NCBI RefSeq assembly: GCF_022230955.1
Contig: NZ_JAKKFI010000067.1
Span: 88,443 to 152,442, forward strand
Source of the DNA: Micromonospora cabrerizensis
GTDB lineage: Bacteria > Actinomycetota > Actinomycetes > Mycobacteriales > Micromonosporaceae
Direction of reading: 5' to 3'
DNA length: 64,000 bases
Below the pieces are notes generated by a model, which worked only from the letters and a program-made list of their open reading frames with translations, made no database searches and was not told the origin of the DNA. The translations under genes and the position numbers were made by a program. The first letter of the stretch is position 1; each line of letters opens with the position of its first letter. Of this stretch, positions 34,199-42,300 are shown piece after piece.

Positions 34199-35075
34199 GC
34201 AGTCCGGCCAGGATGATCGCACCCAGGTTGATCACCAGTTGGAGCGCCGAGCCGCCCGCCTCGTCCCACACTCCGTAGGCGGCCGCGACCGCCACGTTCG
34301 CCGCGGCCGGGACGGTGGTCACCGAGATCAGCACCCCGACCAGGCTGCCGGACTTCTTCGACGTCAACGAGAGCATCCCGGCCACGCCGGCGAGTAGACC
34401 GACCACCCAGGACAGCGCGTCCGGCCGCCAGATGAAATCGGTGAGTGGGCGGTCGGCCAGCAGCATCTCCCGGCTGACCAGGCCGGCTGCGGTCAGCGCC
34501 CAGGTGCTCAGCACGGTCGCCACCATGGCGGCCAGGAAGCCGACCACGAGGGCCTGCACCGAGCGGCCGACCACCGGGAGCTGGCGGCGCAGCAACGCCA
34601 CGCAGAGCGCGGCGAGAGGGCCGAACTCCGGACCGACCACCATCGCCCCGACGATGAGGATCGGCTGGTCCAACAGCACGCCGATGCCGGCGATCATGGT
34701 GGCTACCACGATCAGCACGAGGTAGGTGCCGGACAGGTGGGTCTGCTCGCCGGTCTTCGCGGCGATCTCGTCCCAGACCACCGCGTCCGCGCCGCTGCCC
34801 GGCGCGCGGTCCGCCGCCCGGTCGGCCGCCGCGGAGATGGTCAGCTCGACGTCCTCGGCCGCGATGCCGCCGCTGGTGTCCACGCCGATCCGGCGCAACT
34901 CCCGCAGCACGCGGTCGGCGCTCTCCCGCACCACGTCGCAGAGGATGAGGTCACCCGGCGGTTGCCGGGCGGCACCGGGCAGCACCGCCAGGTGGGTCAC
35001 CCCCGCCTCCGCGGAGAGCAGGTCGACGACCTCCGTCGACCGGTCCGCCGGAGCGATCACCCTCAGGTGCAGCAC
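34128..35075 (-). CDS. DUF389 family membrane protein
   Basis: 315 residues. An N-terminal soluble domain (1-115, MLHLRVIAPADRSTEVVDLL) precedes about six membrane helices with the DUF389 signature GAMVVGPEFGPL. A second conserved block is TSKKSGSLVGVLISVTTVPAAAN. The function of the family is unknown. The GTG start has the purine-rich RBS gagggggg. The 3' end overlaps the convergent hypothetical gene by 71 bp. Confidence 0.82.
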   Translation of the reverse strand: MLHLRVIAPADRSTEVVDLLSAEAGVTHLAVLPGAARQPPGDLILCDVVRESADRVLRELRRIGVDTSGGIAAEDVELTISAAADRAADRAPGSGADAVVWDEIAAKTGEQTHLSGTYLVLIVVATMIAGIGVLLDQPILIVGAMVVGPEFGPLAALCVALLRRQLPVVGRSVQALVVGFLAAMVATVLSTWALTAAGLVSREMLLADRPLTDFIWRPDALSWVVGLLAGVAGMLSLTSKKSGSLVGVLISVTTVPAAANVAVAAAYGVWDEAGGSALQLVINLGAIILAGLLTLVVQQVLWWRLARRFRRPATG

Positions 35076-35267
35076 GTCAACCCCCCTCGCCCGACCGGCC
35101 AGTTCTTCCCTCGCCCGACCGGCCGTCGCGACTCTACCGCCGCGCCCGTCGACCCCAGGAGCTGCACAAGGCCGCTGATCTGGCCGTGTCCGACTACGGG
35201 GTTTCGGGGTTGATCGGGGGAATGCGGACCGAGTGTCGCTATTCGTCCTCGCCGCGCCGTGTGTACC

Positions 35268-35316
35268 TGGTATGACAAATATGTACGTTTTACGTAATTA
35301 TGCGGGAGGTCACAAC
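35268..35316 (+). promoter_or_regulatory. AT-rich leader/promoter of the glycan operon with RBS
   Basis: A short stretch far poorer in GC than its surroundings (tatgacaaatatgtacg, then ttttacgtaattatg) directly before RBS gggagg (35304-35309) and GTG 35317. It probably contains the promoter. The self-complementary steps tacgta and acgt suggest a regulator site. The exact -35/-10 pair is ambiguous. Confidence 0.45.
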
Positions 35317-36003
35317 GTGCCGGTGCCTGATGGTCTCGTGGACGCCGATCTGTCCCTGCCCCGCCCGAAGCCCGGCAAGCGCATCATCGACGTCGTCGTG
35401 GCGGCGGTCCTGCTCATCCTGGCCACTCCGTTGCTGATCGTGGTGGCGGCCCTGGTCGCGGCGGGTCTCGGTCGCCCGGTGCTGTTCCGCCAGTGCCGGG
35501 CCGGCCTGCACGGACAACCCTTCGAGTTGGTCAAGTTCCGCACCATGCGGCCCCCCAACCTGAGCCTCGGCCTGCTCGGAGACCGTGACCGACTCACCCC
35601 GCTCGGGCGCTGGCTGCGCGCCACCAGCCTGGACGAGCTGCCCACGCTCTGGAACGTGCTGCGCGGCGACATGAGCCTGGTCGGCCCGCGCCCACTGCTG
35701 CCCGAGTACCTCAGCCGCTACTCCCCCCGCCAGGCCCGGCGGCACGAGGTCCGGCCCGGCGTCACCGGGTTGGCCCAGGTGCGGGGGCGCAACAGCCTGA
35801 GCTGGGAGGAGAAGCTGGAATTCGACGTGCGGTACGTGGACAGCCACAACCTCCGGGTGGACCTGTCGATCCTCGCCGCGACCGTGCGGACCGTGCTGCG
35901 CCGCGAGGGAATCAACGCGGCCGGGTCCGCGACCGCGCCGGAGTTCCTTGGTACGCCGCCCCGACGCCCGGCGCCGACGCAGCGCGACCGGACACCGGCA
36001 TGA
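35317..36003 (+). CDS. bacterial sugar transferase (phosphoglycosyl transferase, PglC-like)
   Basis: A monotopic phosphoglycosyl transferase that moves a sugar phosphate from a UDP-sugar to undecaprenyl phosphate, the first membrane step of glycan assembly. 228 residues: the membrane segment is VVVAAVLLILATPLLIVVAALV (shown by position 35398-35463), followed by the family motifs FELVKFRTMR, LDELPTLWNVLRGDMSLVGPRP, YSPRQARRHEVRPGVTG and a final Tyr-Asp pair (DVRYVD). The frame is open from 35233, but RBS gggagg sits exactly 7 nt before GTG 35317, so I use that. With the next three genes it suggests di-N-acetylbacillosamine as the transferred sugar. Confidence 0.9.
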   Translation: MPVPDGLVDADLSLPRPKPGKRIIDVVVAAVLLILATPLLIVVAALVAAGLGRPVLFRQCRAGLHGQPFELVKFRTMRPPNLSLGLLGDRDRLTPLGRWLRATSLDELPTLWNVLRGDMSLVGPRPLLPEYLSRYSPRQARRHEVRPGVTGLAQVRGRNSLSWEEKLEFDVRYVDSHNLRVDLSILAATVRTVLRREGINAAGSATAPEFLGTPPRRPAPTQRDRTPA

Positions 36004-36025
36004 CGATCCCTCGGGGAGCCGGCCG

Positions 36026-37174
36026 ATGAGCCAGACGATCTACCTGTCCCCGCCCGACGTCGGGCCGCTCGAAGAGTCGTACCTGGTCGCCGCCCTGCGT
36101 TCCGGCTGGGTGGCGCCGGCCGGCCCGGACCTCCAGGCCTTCGAACACGACATCGCCGAGCGGGTCGGCACCAGCGGCGCCGTGGCGGTCAGCTCCGGCA
36201 CCGCCGCCCTGCACCTGGCTCTGCTCGGCGTCGGCGTCGGGCCTGGCGACGTGGTCGTCGTGCCCACACTCACCTTCGTCGCCACCGCCAACGCGGTCCA
36301 CTACATCGGCGCGCGTCCGGTCTTCGTCGACTGTGATCCTCGGACCGGAAACGTCGACGTCGACCTTGTCGCCGAGCTGCTGCGCCGGCTGCGGTCGCGC
36401 GGCGAGCGGGTCGGCGCGGTCGTCCCGGTGGACATGTTCGGCAGCTGCGTCGACTACCGCTCGCTGGCGCCGGTCTGCGCCGAGGCCGAGGTCCCCCTGG
36501 TGGAGGACGCCGCGGAGGCCCTCGGAGCGAGTCACCGGGGGCAGCCCGCCGGCTCCTTCGGGCACGCCGGAGTGCTGTCGTTCAACGGCAACAAGATCAT
36601 GACCACCTCCGGTGGCGGAATGCTCGTGAGCGACGACGTCGCCCTTCTCGACCGGGCCCGCCACCTCTCCACCCAGGCCCGCGAGCCGGCACGGCACTAC
36701 GAGCACCGGGAGACCGGCTACAACTACCGGCTCAGCAACCTCCTCGCTGCGCTCGGCCGGGCCCAGTTGCTCCGGCTGGACGGAATGATCTCGCGACGCC
36801 GTCAGCTGCGCGACCACTACGCCAAGCTCTTCGCCCCGGTGCCCGGCGTCCAGCTGCTCGGCACCGAGGACACCGAGTCGAACTGCTGGCTCACCGTCAT
36901 CACCGTCGAGCGGGAGCGGTGTGGTTGGCAGGCCGAGGACCTGGCGGCCCACCTGGCCGAACGGGACATCGAGACCCGGCCGGTGTGGAAGCCGATGCAC
37001 CTCCAGCCCATGCACGCCGGCGCGGAGAGCCTGCTCAGCGGCGCGGCGGAGCGGCTCTTCGCCGACGGGCTCACCCTGCCCAGCGGAAGCGCACTGACCG
37101 AGCCGCAGATCGCACGGGTGCTCGCCGCGATCGACGAGTTCCTGGCCGTCCAAACGGGAGGGCCCGCGGCGTGA
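36026..37174 (+). CDS. DegT/DnrJ/EryC1/StrS aminotransferase (PglE-like)
   Basis: A PLP-dependent sugar aminotransferase of 382 residues. PLP-site features are AVSSGTAALHLAL (phosphate contact), VEDAAEALGA (Asp to pyridine N) and SFNGNKIMTT, where Lys forms the Schiff base. It probably aminates UDP-4-keto-6-deoxy-GlcNAc at C4 to UDP-4-amino sugar, since the dehydratase (37962) and N-acetyltransferase (37171) lie next to it. ATG 36026 has RBS ggggag. The stop overlaps the next start (GTGA). Confidence 0.88.
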   Translation: MSQTIYLSPPDVGPLEESYLVAALRSGWVAPAGPDLQAFEHDIAERVGTSGAVAVSSGTAALHLALLGVGVGPGDVVVVPTLTFVATANAVHYIGARPVFVDCDPRTGNVDVDLVAELLRRLRSRGERVGAVVPVDMFGSCVDYRSLAPVCAEAEVPLVEDAAEALGASHRGQPAGSFGHAGVLSFNGNKIMTTSGGGMLVSDDVALLDRARHLSTQAREPARHYEHRETGYNYRLSNLLAALGRAQLLRLDGMISRRRQLRDHYAKLFAPVPGVQLLGTEDTESNCWLTVITVERERCGWQAEDLAAHLAERDIETRPVWKPMHLQPMHAGAESLLSGAAERLFADGLTLPSGSALTEPQIARVLAAIDEFLAVQTGGPAA

Positions 37175-37815
37175 CAACGGGACTGGTGGTGGTCGGCTGC
37201 GGCGGCCACGGCCGGGAGGTGCTGACCATCGCCCGGGCCGTGAACGAGGCCGCCGGACGGCCGATCTGGCGGCTGCTGGGCGTCGTCGACGACCGGCCCA
37301 CCGAAGAGAACCTGAAACGGTTGCAGCGACTCGACGTCCCGTACCTCGGGGACGTGGCCTGGCTGCGGGACGCGCCCCCGGACACCCGGCACCTCATCGG
37401 CATCGGCGATCCCCGGGTCCGCCGCGTCATCGGCGCCCGGATCGACGGGTACGACACCGCGGCCGCGAGTCTCGTCCACCCGGACGCCACCATCGGGCCG
37501 GACAGCGAACACGGGCCGGGTTTCGTGGCCTTCGCGGGAGCCCGGGTCACCACGAACGTCACCCTCGGCCGGCACGTCCACCTCAACCAGAACGCCACCG
37601 TCGGCCACGACAGCCGGCTTGCGGACTACGTCTCGGTCAACCCGCTGGCCGCGGTGTCCGGTGACTGCCACCTGGCCGAGGGCGTGCTGATCGGGACCAC
37701 CGCCGCAGTGCTTCAGGGCCTGCGGATCGGACGGGACAGCACGGTCGGGGCAGGTGCCTGCGTCGTTCGCGACGTACCCGATCAGGTGACGGTCAAGGGC
37801 GTTCCGGCCCGCTGA
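37171..37815 (+). CDS. PglD/NeuD-type sugar acetyltransferase
   Basis: 214 residues. The N-terminal Rossmann-like UDP-sugar domain (GLVVVGCGGHGREVL) is followed by a left-handed beta-helix of hexapeptide repeats (about 105-205). The catalytic His is probably in NATVGHDSRL. Members N-acetylate UDP-4-amino-4,6-dideoxy-GlcNAc to UDP-di-N-acetylbacillosamine, or O-acetylate sialic acid. The PGT, aminotransferase and dehydratase neighbours favour the first. GTG 37171 is coupled to the aminotransferase gene. Confidence 0.87.
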   Translation: MTTGLVVVGCGGHGREVLTIARAVNEAAGRPIWRLLGVVDDRPTEENLKRLQRLDVPYLGDVAWLRDAPPDTRHLIGIGDPRVRRVIGARIDGYDTAAASLVHPDATIGPDSEHGPGFVAFAGARVTTNVTLGRHVHLNQNATVGHDSRLADYVSVNPLAAVSGDCHLAEGVLIGTTAAVLQGLRIGRDSTVGAGACVVRDVPDQVTVKGVPAR

Positions 37816-37961
37816 GGGCATCCGGACAGACAACATATTCAGCTTGTAACAGTTGAAAGCGCCCAAAAGCGCAGCTTTGGCATGTAACAAGAACAAAGAG
37901 CCTAGAGGCTCCTTCTGCCGTGCGGGCAGCGGGAGCGTGCGACGGGACAGGGAGCCAGCAC
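37816..37961 (+). promoter_or_regulatory. AT-rich intergenic region before the PglF-like gene
   Basis: 146 bp with lower GC than average and small hairpin-forming segments (aaagcgc ... gcgcagcttt near 37855-37877; gagcc-taga-ggctc at 37898-37911). The 7-mer tgtaaca occurs twice about 38 bp apart. It ends with RBS aggg-ag before ATG 37962. A separate promoter is likely here, but no clear -35/-10 pair can be chosen. Confidence 0.4.
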
Positions 37962-39836
37962 ATGCCGCAGGACACCGAGAACACGCAGGCCGCGGACCGG
38001 CAGGCCCGGCGGGCCAGGGCCCGCCAGCGCACCGCCGGGTTCCTCGCCACCGACACCACCGCCTGGGTCGGTGGGTTCGTCGCCGCAGCGTGGACCCGGT
38101 TCGAGTTCCAGCTGCCCCCGGGCCAACTGGGCCGAGCAGCCGCGGTCGGCGTCGTCGCGGCGGTCGTACACGTGGCGGTGGCGGCACTGCGACGGCTCTA
38201 CTCCGGACGGCATCCACTGGGCAGCCTCCAGGAGGTCCAGGGCGTCGCCGGGACCGCCATCACGACGGCCGGCATCGTGCTGCTGGCCCTGCTGCCGTCC
38301 GGCGAGCGGGCGGTTCCGGCGAGCACCCCTCTGGTCGGTGGCGCGCTCGCCCTGCTGTTCATGCTCGGCGCCCGGTTCGCGTACCGGCACCGGCGCGACC
38401 TCGCCATGCGACCGGACGTCCGGTCGTCGACGCCGGTGCTGCTGTTCGGGATGGGTGACGCCGGCCAGGGCCTGCTCCGCGCGATGCTCAGCGACCCGCG
38501 CGGGCGGTACCTGCCGGTCGGCGCGCTCGACGACGACCCGGACAAGCGTGACCTGCGCATCGGCCGGGTACGCGTGCTGGGCGGACGGCGCGACGTCGCC
38601 GCCTCGGTCCGGCGCACCGGCGCCACCACCGTGATCTTCTCGGTCGCCAACGCGGACGCCGCACTGATCCGTCAGATCCGCGAGGCCACTCTCGGGGCCG
38701 GCGCGGTCTTCAAGGTGCTGCCCCCGGTGCGGGACCTGGTCGACCACCGGATCACCGTCACCGACGTCCGGGACGTGCAGGTCAGCGACCTGCTCGGCCG
38801 CCGGCAGGTGGTCGGCGACCTGCCACTGAGCACCAACAGCCTGACCGGCCGGCGGATCCTGGTCACCGGCGCCGGCGGGTCGATCGGCTCCGAGCTGTGC
38901 CGCCAGGTGATGAAGGCCAACCCCGGTGAGCTGATGATGCTCGACCGGGACGAGTCGGCCCTGCACAGCCTCCAGATGTCGCTCGCCGGACGGGCCATGC
39001 TGGACGGACCCGAGCTGATCCTCGCCGACCTGCGCGACGACGAGGGAATTCGACGGATCATCCGGGAGCGCCGCCCGGAGATCATCTTCCACGCGGCGGC
39101 GCTCAAGCACCTGACGCTGCTCCAGCGGCACCCGGGTGAGGCGATCAAGACCAACGTCTGGGGCACCCTGTCGGTGCTGGACGCCTGCCAGGACGTGGCG
39201 AAGTTCGTCAACATCTCCACGGACAAGGCCGCCGACCCGATCAGCGTCCTCGGCTACTCGAAGCGGATCACCGAGCGGTTGACCGCCCACGCCGCGTCCC
39301 GGTTCCCGGGCACGTTCCTCAGCGTCCGGTTCGGCAACGTGCTGAGCAGCCGCGGCTCGGTGGTGACGGCCTTCCAACGGCAGATCGAGACCGGCAGACC
39401 GCTGACCGTCACCCACCCGGACGTCACCCGCTACCTGATGACCCTCCAGGAGGCCGTCCACCTGGTACTCCAGGCCGCTGAGATCGGCCGGGACGGGGAG
39501 GCGCTGGTGCTCGACATGGGCGACCCGGTCCGGATCGTCGACCTGGCCCGCCAGATGGCCGACCAGGCGTCCAGCGACGTGCCGATCGTCTACACCGGCC
39601 TGCGCCCCGGCGAGAAGCTGCACGAGGACCTGCTCGGGGCCGGCGAGGTCGACACCCGGCCGCTGCACCCGCTGGTGTCCCACGTGGCCGTGCCGGCGCT
39701 CGATCCGATGGAGGTCAGTGGCCTCGACCCGTACGAGGATGCGGCGAAGGTCGTCGAGCACCTCGCGCTGCTCTGCACCCAGCCGACCGACCCGGTGGTG
39801 GGGGGTTCGCTGGGCGTACCACTGCAGTCGCGCTGA
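37962..39836 (+). CDS. membrane UDP-GlcNAc 4,6-dehydratase (PglF/CapD/WbpM-like)
   Basis: 624 residues. Four N-terminal membrane helices are followed by a CoA-binding-like Rossmann domain (VLLFGMGDAGQGLL, about 165) and a C-terminal extended SDR domain with GAGGSIGSE (about 305), HAAALKHL and STDKA. This is the first enzyme of the bacillosamine route, making UDP-4-keto-6-deoxy-GlcNAc. At the SDR YxxxK position it reads LGYSK: Leu replaces the Tyr, where related 4,6-dehydratases often have Met. ATG 37962 has RBS aggg-ag; the frame is open upstream to 37920. Confidence 0.9.
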   Translation: MPQDTENTQAADRQARRARARQRTAGFLATDTTAWVGGFVAAAWTRFEFQLPPGQLGRAAAVGVVAAVVHVAVAALRRLYSGRHPLGSLQEVQGVAGTAITTAGIVLLALLPSGERAVPASTPLVGGALALLFMLGARFAYRHRRDLAMRPDVRSSTPVLLFGMGDAGQGLLRAMLSDPRGRYLPVGALDDDPDKRDLRIGRVRVLGGRRDVAASVRRTGATTVIFSVANADAALIRQIREATLGAGAVFKVLPPVRDLVDHRITVTDVRDVQVSDLLGRRQVVGDLPLSTNSLTGRRILVTGAGGSIGSELCRQVMKANPGELMMLDRDESALHSLQMSLAGRAMLDGPELILADLRDDEGIRRIIRERRPEIIFHAAALKHLTLLQRHPGEAIKTNVWGTLSVLDACQDVAKFVNISTDKAADPISVLGYSKRITERLTAHAASRFPGTFLSVRFGNVLSSRGSVVTAFQRQIETGRPLTVTHPDVTRYLMTLQEAVHLVLQAAEIGRDGEALVLDMGDPVRIVDLARQMADQASSDVPIVYTGLRPGEKLHEDLLGAGEVDTRPLHPLVSHVAVPALDPMEVSGLDPYEDAAKVVEHLALLCTQPTDPVVGGSLGVPLQSR

Positions 39837-39860
39837 CCGACCCGGCCGGCAGGCTCCACA

Positions 39861-39904
39861 CGACAGGGCCGGCGACCGTGGTGAAGCGGTCGCCGGCCCT
39901 GTCG
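39861..39904. terminator. bidirectional terminator between convergent glycan genes
   Basis: A perfect 18-bp stem (39861-39878 with 39887-39904) and an 8-nt loop, between the convergent PglF-like and 2-epimerase genes. Confidence 0.85.
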
Positions 39905-39914
39905 GCTGTCCCGG

Positions 39915-41039
39915 TCAGCGGCGGATGCCCGCCCAGTCGTGGTGCCGGCGGACCGTGGAGAGGATGAAGTCGACCACCCGCCGGGAGGTGTCCGGCACCT
40001 GGTAGTCGACCGGGCAGGGCACTCCCCGCGCGGCGACCTGGGCCACGGTGACCCCGATGGCCTCGACGACGCCCTCCGGGTCGAGGCCGGTCATGATGAT
40101 CCCGCCTGCGTCCAGCGCCTCCGGACGCTCCATCGAGTCGCGCAGGGTGACCGCCGGGAAGCCGAGGATCGCCGCCTCCTCGCTGATGGTGCCGCTGTCG
40201 GAGAGGGTGCACCGGGCCTGGCTCTGCAGGCGTACGTAGTCGAACAGACCGAACGGCTCGTGGAAGGTGATGCCGTCCGCGCTGAGGTTGACGTCGGTCA
40301 GGGCCTCCAGCCGCTTCTTGGTGCGGGGGTGGGTGGAGACGAGCACCGGCAGCCCCCAGGTCTGCCGTACGGCGTGGAGGCAGTCGAGCAGCCGACGCAG
40401 CCGGGCCGGCTGGTCGACGTTCTCCTCCCGGTGGGCGCTGACCACGAAGTAACCGCCGGGTTCGAGGCCGAGCTGGCGCAGGACGTCAGAGCCGGCGATG
40501 TCGGCGGCGTAGTGGTTCAGCACCTCACGCATGGGCGAGCCGGTGTGCAGGATCCGGCGCGGGTGGAGCCCCTCGGCCAGCAAGTTGCGCCGGGCGTGCT
40601 CGCTGTAGACCAGGTTGAAGTCGGCGATGTGGTCGACCAGACGCCGGTTGGTCTCCTCCGGGACGTTGAGGTCGAAGCAACGGTTGCCGGCCTCCATGTG
40701 ATAGACGGGCACTCGCATCCGCCGTGCCATCAGGGCGGCGATGCTGCTGTTCGTGTCGCCGAGGACCAGGAGCGCGTCCGGGCTCAGCTCGGTGATCGCC
40801 GTCTCCATGCCGGTCAGCACCCCACCCAGCACCCGTCCCAGCGAGGACGTGTCCACCCGGAGCGACCGGTCCGGCTCCCGGAGCCCCAGCTCCTTGAAGA
40901 AGACGTCGGAGAGGGTCGCGTCCCAGTTCTGCCCGGTGTGGACCAGCACGTGCTCCACGGTCTCGTCGAGCGCGGTCATGATCCTGGACAACCGGATGAT
41001 CTCTGGTCGGGTCCCTACCACGGTCATCACCCGTGTCAT
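39915..41039 (-). CDS. UDP-HexNAc 2-epimerase, CapG/FnlC/WbjD-like
   Basis: 374 residues of the non-hydrolysing UDP-GlcNAc 2-epimerase (WecB) fold: VVGTRPEIIRL, LVHTGQN, LGDTNSSIA, HMEAGNRCFDLNVPEETNRR, TGSPMREVL, SAHREENVD, SDSGTISEE. The HMEAGNRCFD and YSEHARRNLLAEG segments resemble the CapG/FnlC/WbjD branch, which epimerises C2 of 6-deoxy-L-sugars, more than the ManNAc-forming WecB. With the CapE-like and RmlD-like genes it would finish UDP-L-QuiNAc or UDP-L-FucNAc. I start at ATG 41039, preceded by aagggtgg. The frame is open upstream to 41135. It is divergent from the CapE-like gene. Confidence 0.9.
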   Translation of the reverse strand: MTRVMTVVGTRPEIIRLSRIMTALDETVEHVLVHTGQNWDATLSDVFFKELGLREPDRSLRVDTSSLGRVLGGVLTGMETAITELSPDALLVLGDTNSSIAALMARRMRVPVYHMEAGNRCFDLNVPEETNRRLVDHIADFNLVYSEHARRNLLAEGLHPRRILHTGSPMREVLNHYAADIAGSDVLRQLGLEPGGYFVVSAHREENVDQPARLRRLLDCLHAVRQTWGLPVLVSTHPRTKKRLEALTDVNLSADGITFHEPFGLFDYVRLQSQARCTLSDSGTISEEAAILGFPAVTLRDSMERPEALDAGGIIMTGLDPEGVVEAIGVTVAQVAARGVPCPVDYQVPDTSRRVVDFILSTVRRHHDWAGIRR

Positions 41040-41226
41040 GTGTCCACCCTTCGCCGATGACTGCGCCGGACTCCGTCTCGGGCCGGCAATTCGATCGTTG
41101 GACAAACGAGTCGAGATAGCCGGTGGTAGCGGCATTTTTAATGAAAATTAGTCGTCTATCAAGTTTGTCGGTGGTTATCCGGTTTCCCAGGTTCTTAGTC
41201 TGCTTAGGACGGTATGGTCCGGATCT
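41040..41226. promoter_or_regulatory. divergent promoter region of the 2-epimerase and CapE-like genes
   Basis: 187 bp, AT-rich in its centre (ggcatttttaatgaaaatta). An inverted pair gacaaac (41101-41107) / gtttgtc (41163-41169) could be operator half-sites. TATGGT (41213-41218) ends 8 nt before ATG 41227, suggesting a leaderless transcript for the CapE-like gene. The 2-epimerase has an RBS. Confidence 0.5.
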
Positions 41227-42300
41227 ATGACAACTGCGAACTCCCCTGAAATAGCGCAGACGGCTGGAGGAGAAGTGATTTCCTCGCTTTCGGACCGACG
41301 TTTCCTGATCACCGGCGGGACCGGCTCCTTCGGGCAGACCATGGTCCGTCGCCTGCTCGACGCCGGGGCCTCCGAGGTGCGGGTACTCAGCCGCGACGAG
41401 TCGAAGCAGGACGCGATGCGACACCGCATCAGCGACGACCGGGTCCGCTACTACGTCGGCGACGTACGCGACTACGACTCCGTTTTCAAGGCCAGCCGGG
41501 GCACCGAATTCGTCTTCCACGCGGCTGCTCTCAAGCAGGTCCCCTCCTGTGAGTTCTTTCCCCTGGAGGCGCTGCGGACCAACGTGTTGGGCAGCGCCAA
41601 CGTCGTGGACGCGTGCGAGCGCAACGGCGTCGAGGCACTGGTGTTGCTGAGCACCGACAAGGCGGTCTATCCGGTCAACGCGATGGGCATGACCAAGGCG
41701 CTCATGGAGAAGGTGGCGCAGGCCCACGCGCGCAACAACCCGAACGCCCGGACACGCGTCTGCTGTGTGCGCTACGGCAACGTCATGTACTCGCGGGGGT
41801 CGGTGATCCCGCTGTTCATCGACCAGATCCGCAAGGGGACGCCGCTGACGGTGACCGAGCCGACGATGACCCGGTTCCTGATGTCGCTGGACGAGTCGGT
41901 GGACCTGGTCGAGCACGCCTTCCACCACGGCCAGCCCGGCGACATCTTCATCCGCAAGGCCGACGCCTGCACGATCGGCGACCTGGCCACGGCGCTGTGC
42001 AACCTGTTCGGCGTGCCCGTCAAGATGAACGTGCTCGGGATCCGGCACGGCGAGAAGCTCTACGAGACCCTCGCCAGCCGCGAGGACCTGTCCCGCGCCG
42101 AGGACTTCGGGGATTTCCTCCGGGTGCCGGTGGACAGCCGGGACCTCAACTACGCCCTCTACTTCGACGAGGGCAGCGTCGACCGGGGCACCCAGGACTT
42201 CAACTCGCACAACACCCGCCGACTCGTCGTTCCGGAGATCGAGTCGCTGCTGCTGAACCTGCCGGAGGTGCGGGCGCACCTCGACGCCGTCGCGGCGTGA
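41227..42300 (+). CDS. UDP-GlcNAc 4,6-dehydratase/5-epimerase, CapE/FnlA-like
   Basis: 357-residue soluble extended SDR. The NAD motif is GGTGSFG (about 30), with HAAALKQVPSCEF and STDKAVYPVNAMGMTK, where Met occupies the usual SDR Tyr position, as in inverting 4,6-dehydratases. The short form without membrane helices, together with the segment NVMYSRGSVIPLF, fits CapE/FnlA/WbjB enzymes, which begin the L-FucNAc or L-QuiNAc route from UDP-GlcNAc. Its stop overlaps the following glycosyltransferase start (GTGA). Confidence 0.9.
   Translation: MTTANSPEIAQTAGGEVISSLSDRRFLITGGTGSFGQTMVRRLLDAGASEVRVLSRDESKQDAMRHRISDDRVRYYVGDVRDYDSVFKASRGTEFVFHAAALKQVPSCEFFPLEALRTNVLGSANVVDACERNGVEALVLLSTDKAVYPVNAMGMTKALMEKVAQAHARNNPNARTRVCCVRYGNVMYSRGSVIPLFIDQIRKGTPLTVTEPTMTRFLMSLDESVDLVEHAFHHGQPGDIFIRKADACTIGDLATALCNLFGVPVKMNVLGIRHGEKLYETLASREDLSRAEDFGDFLRVPVDSRDLNYALYFDEGSVDRGTQDFNSHNTRRLVVPEIESLLLNLPEVRAHLDAVAA

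Noticed and set aside
39915..41039. ManNAc-forming WecB
   Set aside because: Shares the fold, but its motifs (HMEAGNRCFD) and the CapE/RmlD-like neighbours point to the CapG/FnlC branch; no UDP-ManNAc dehydrogenase is present.
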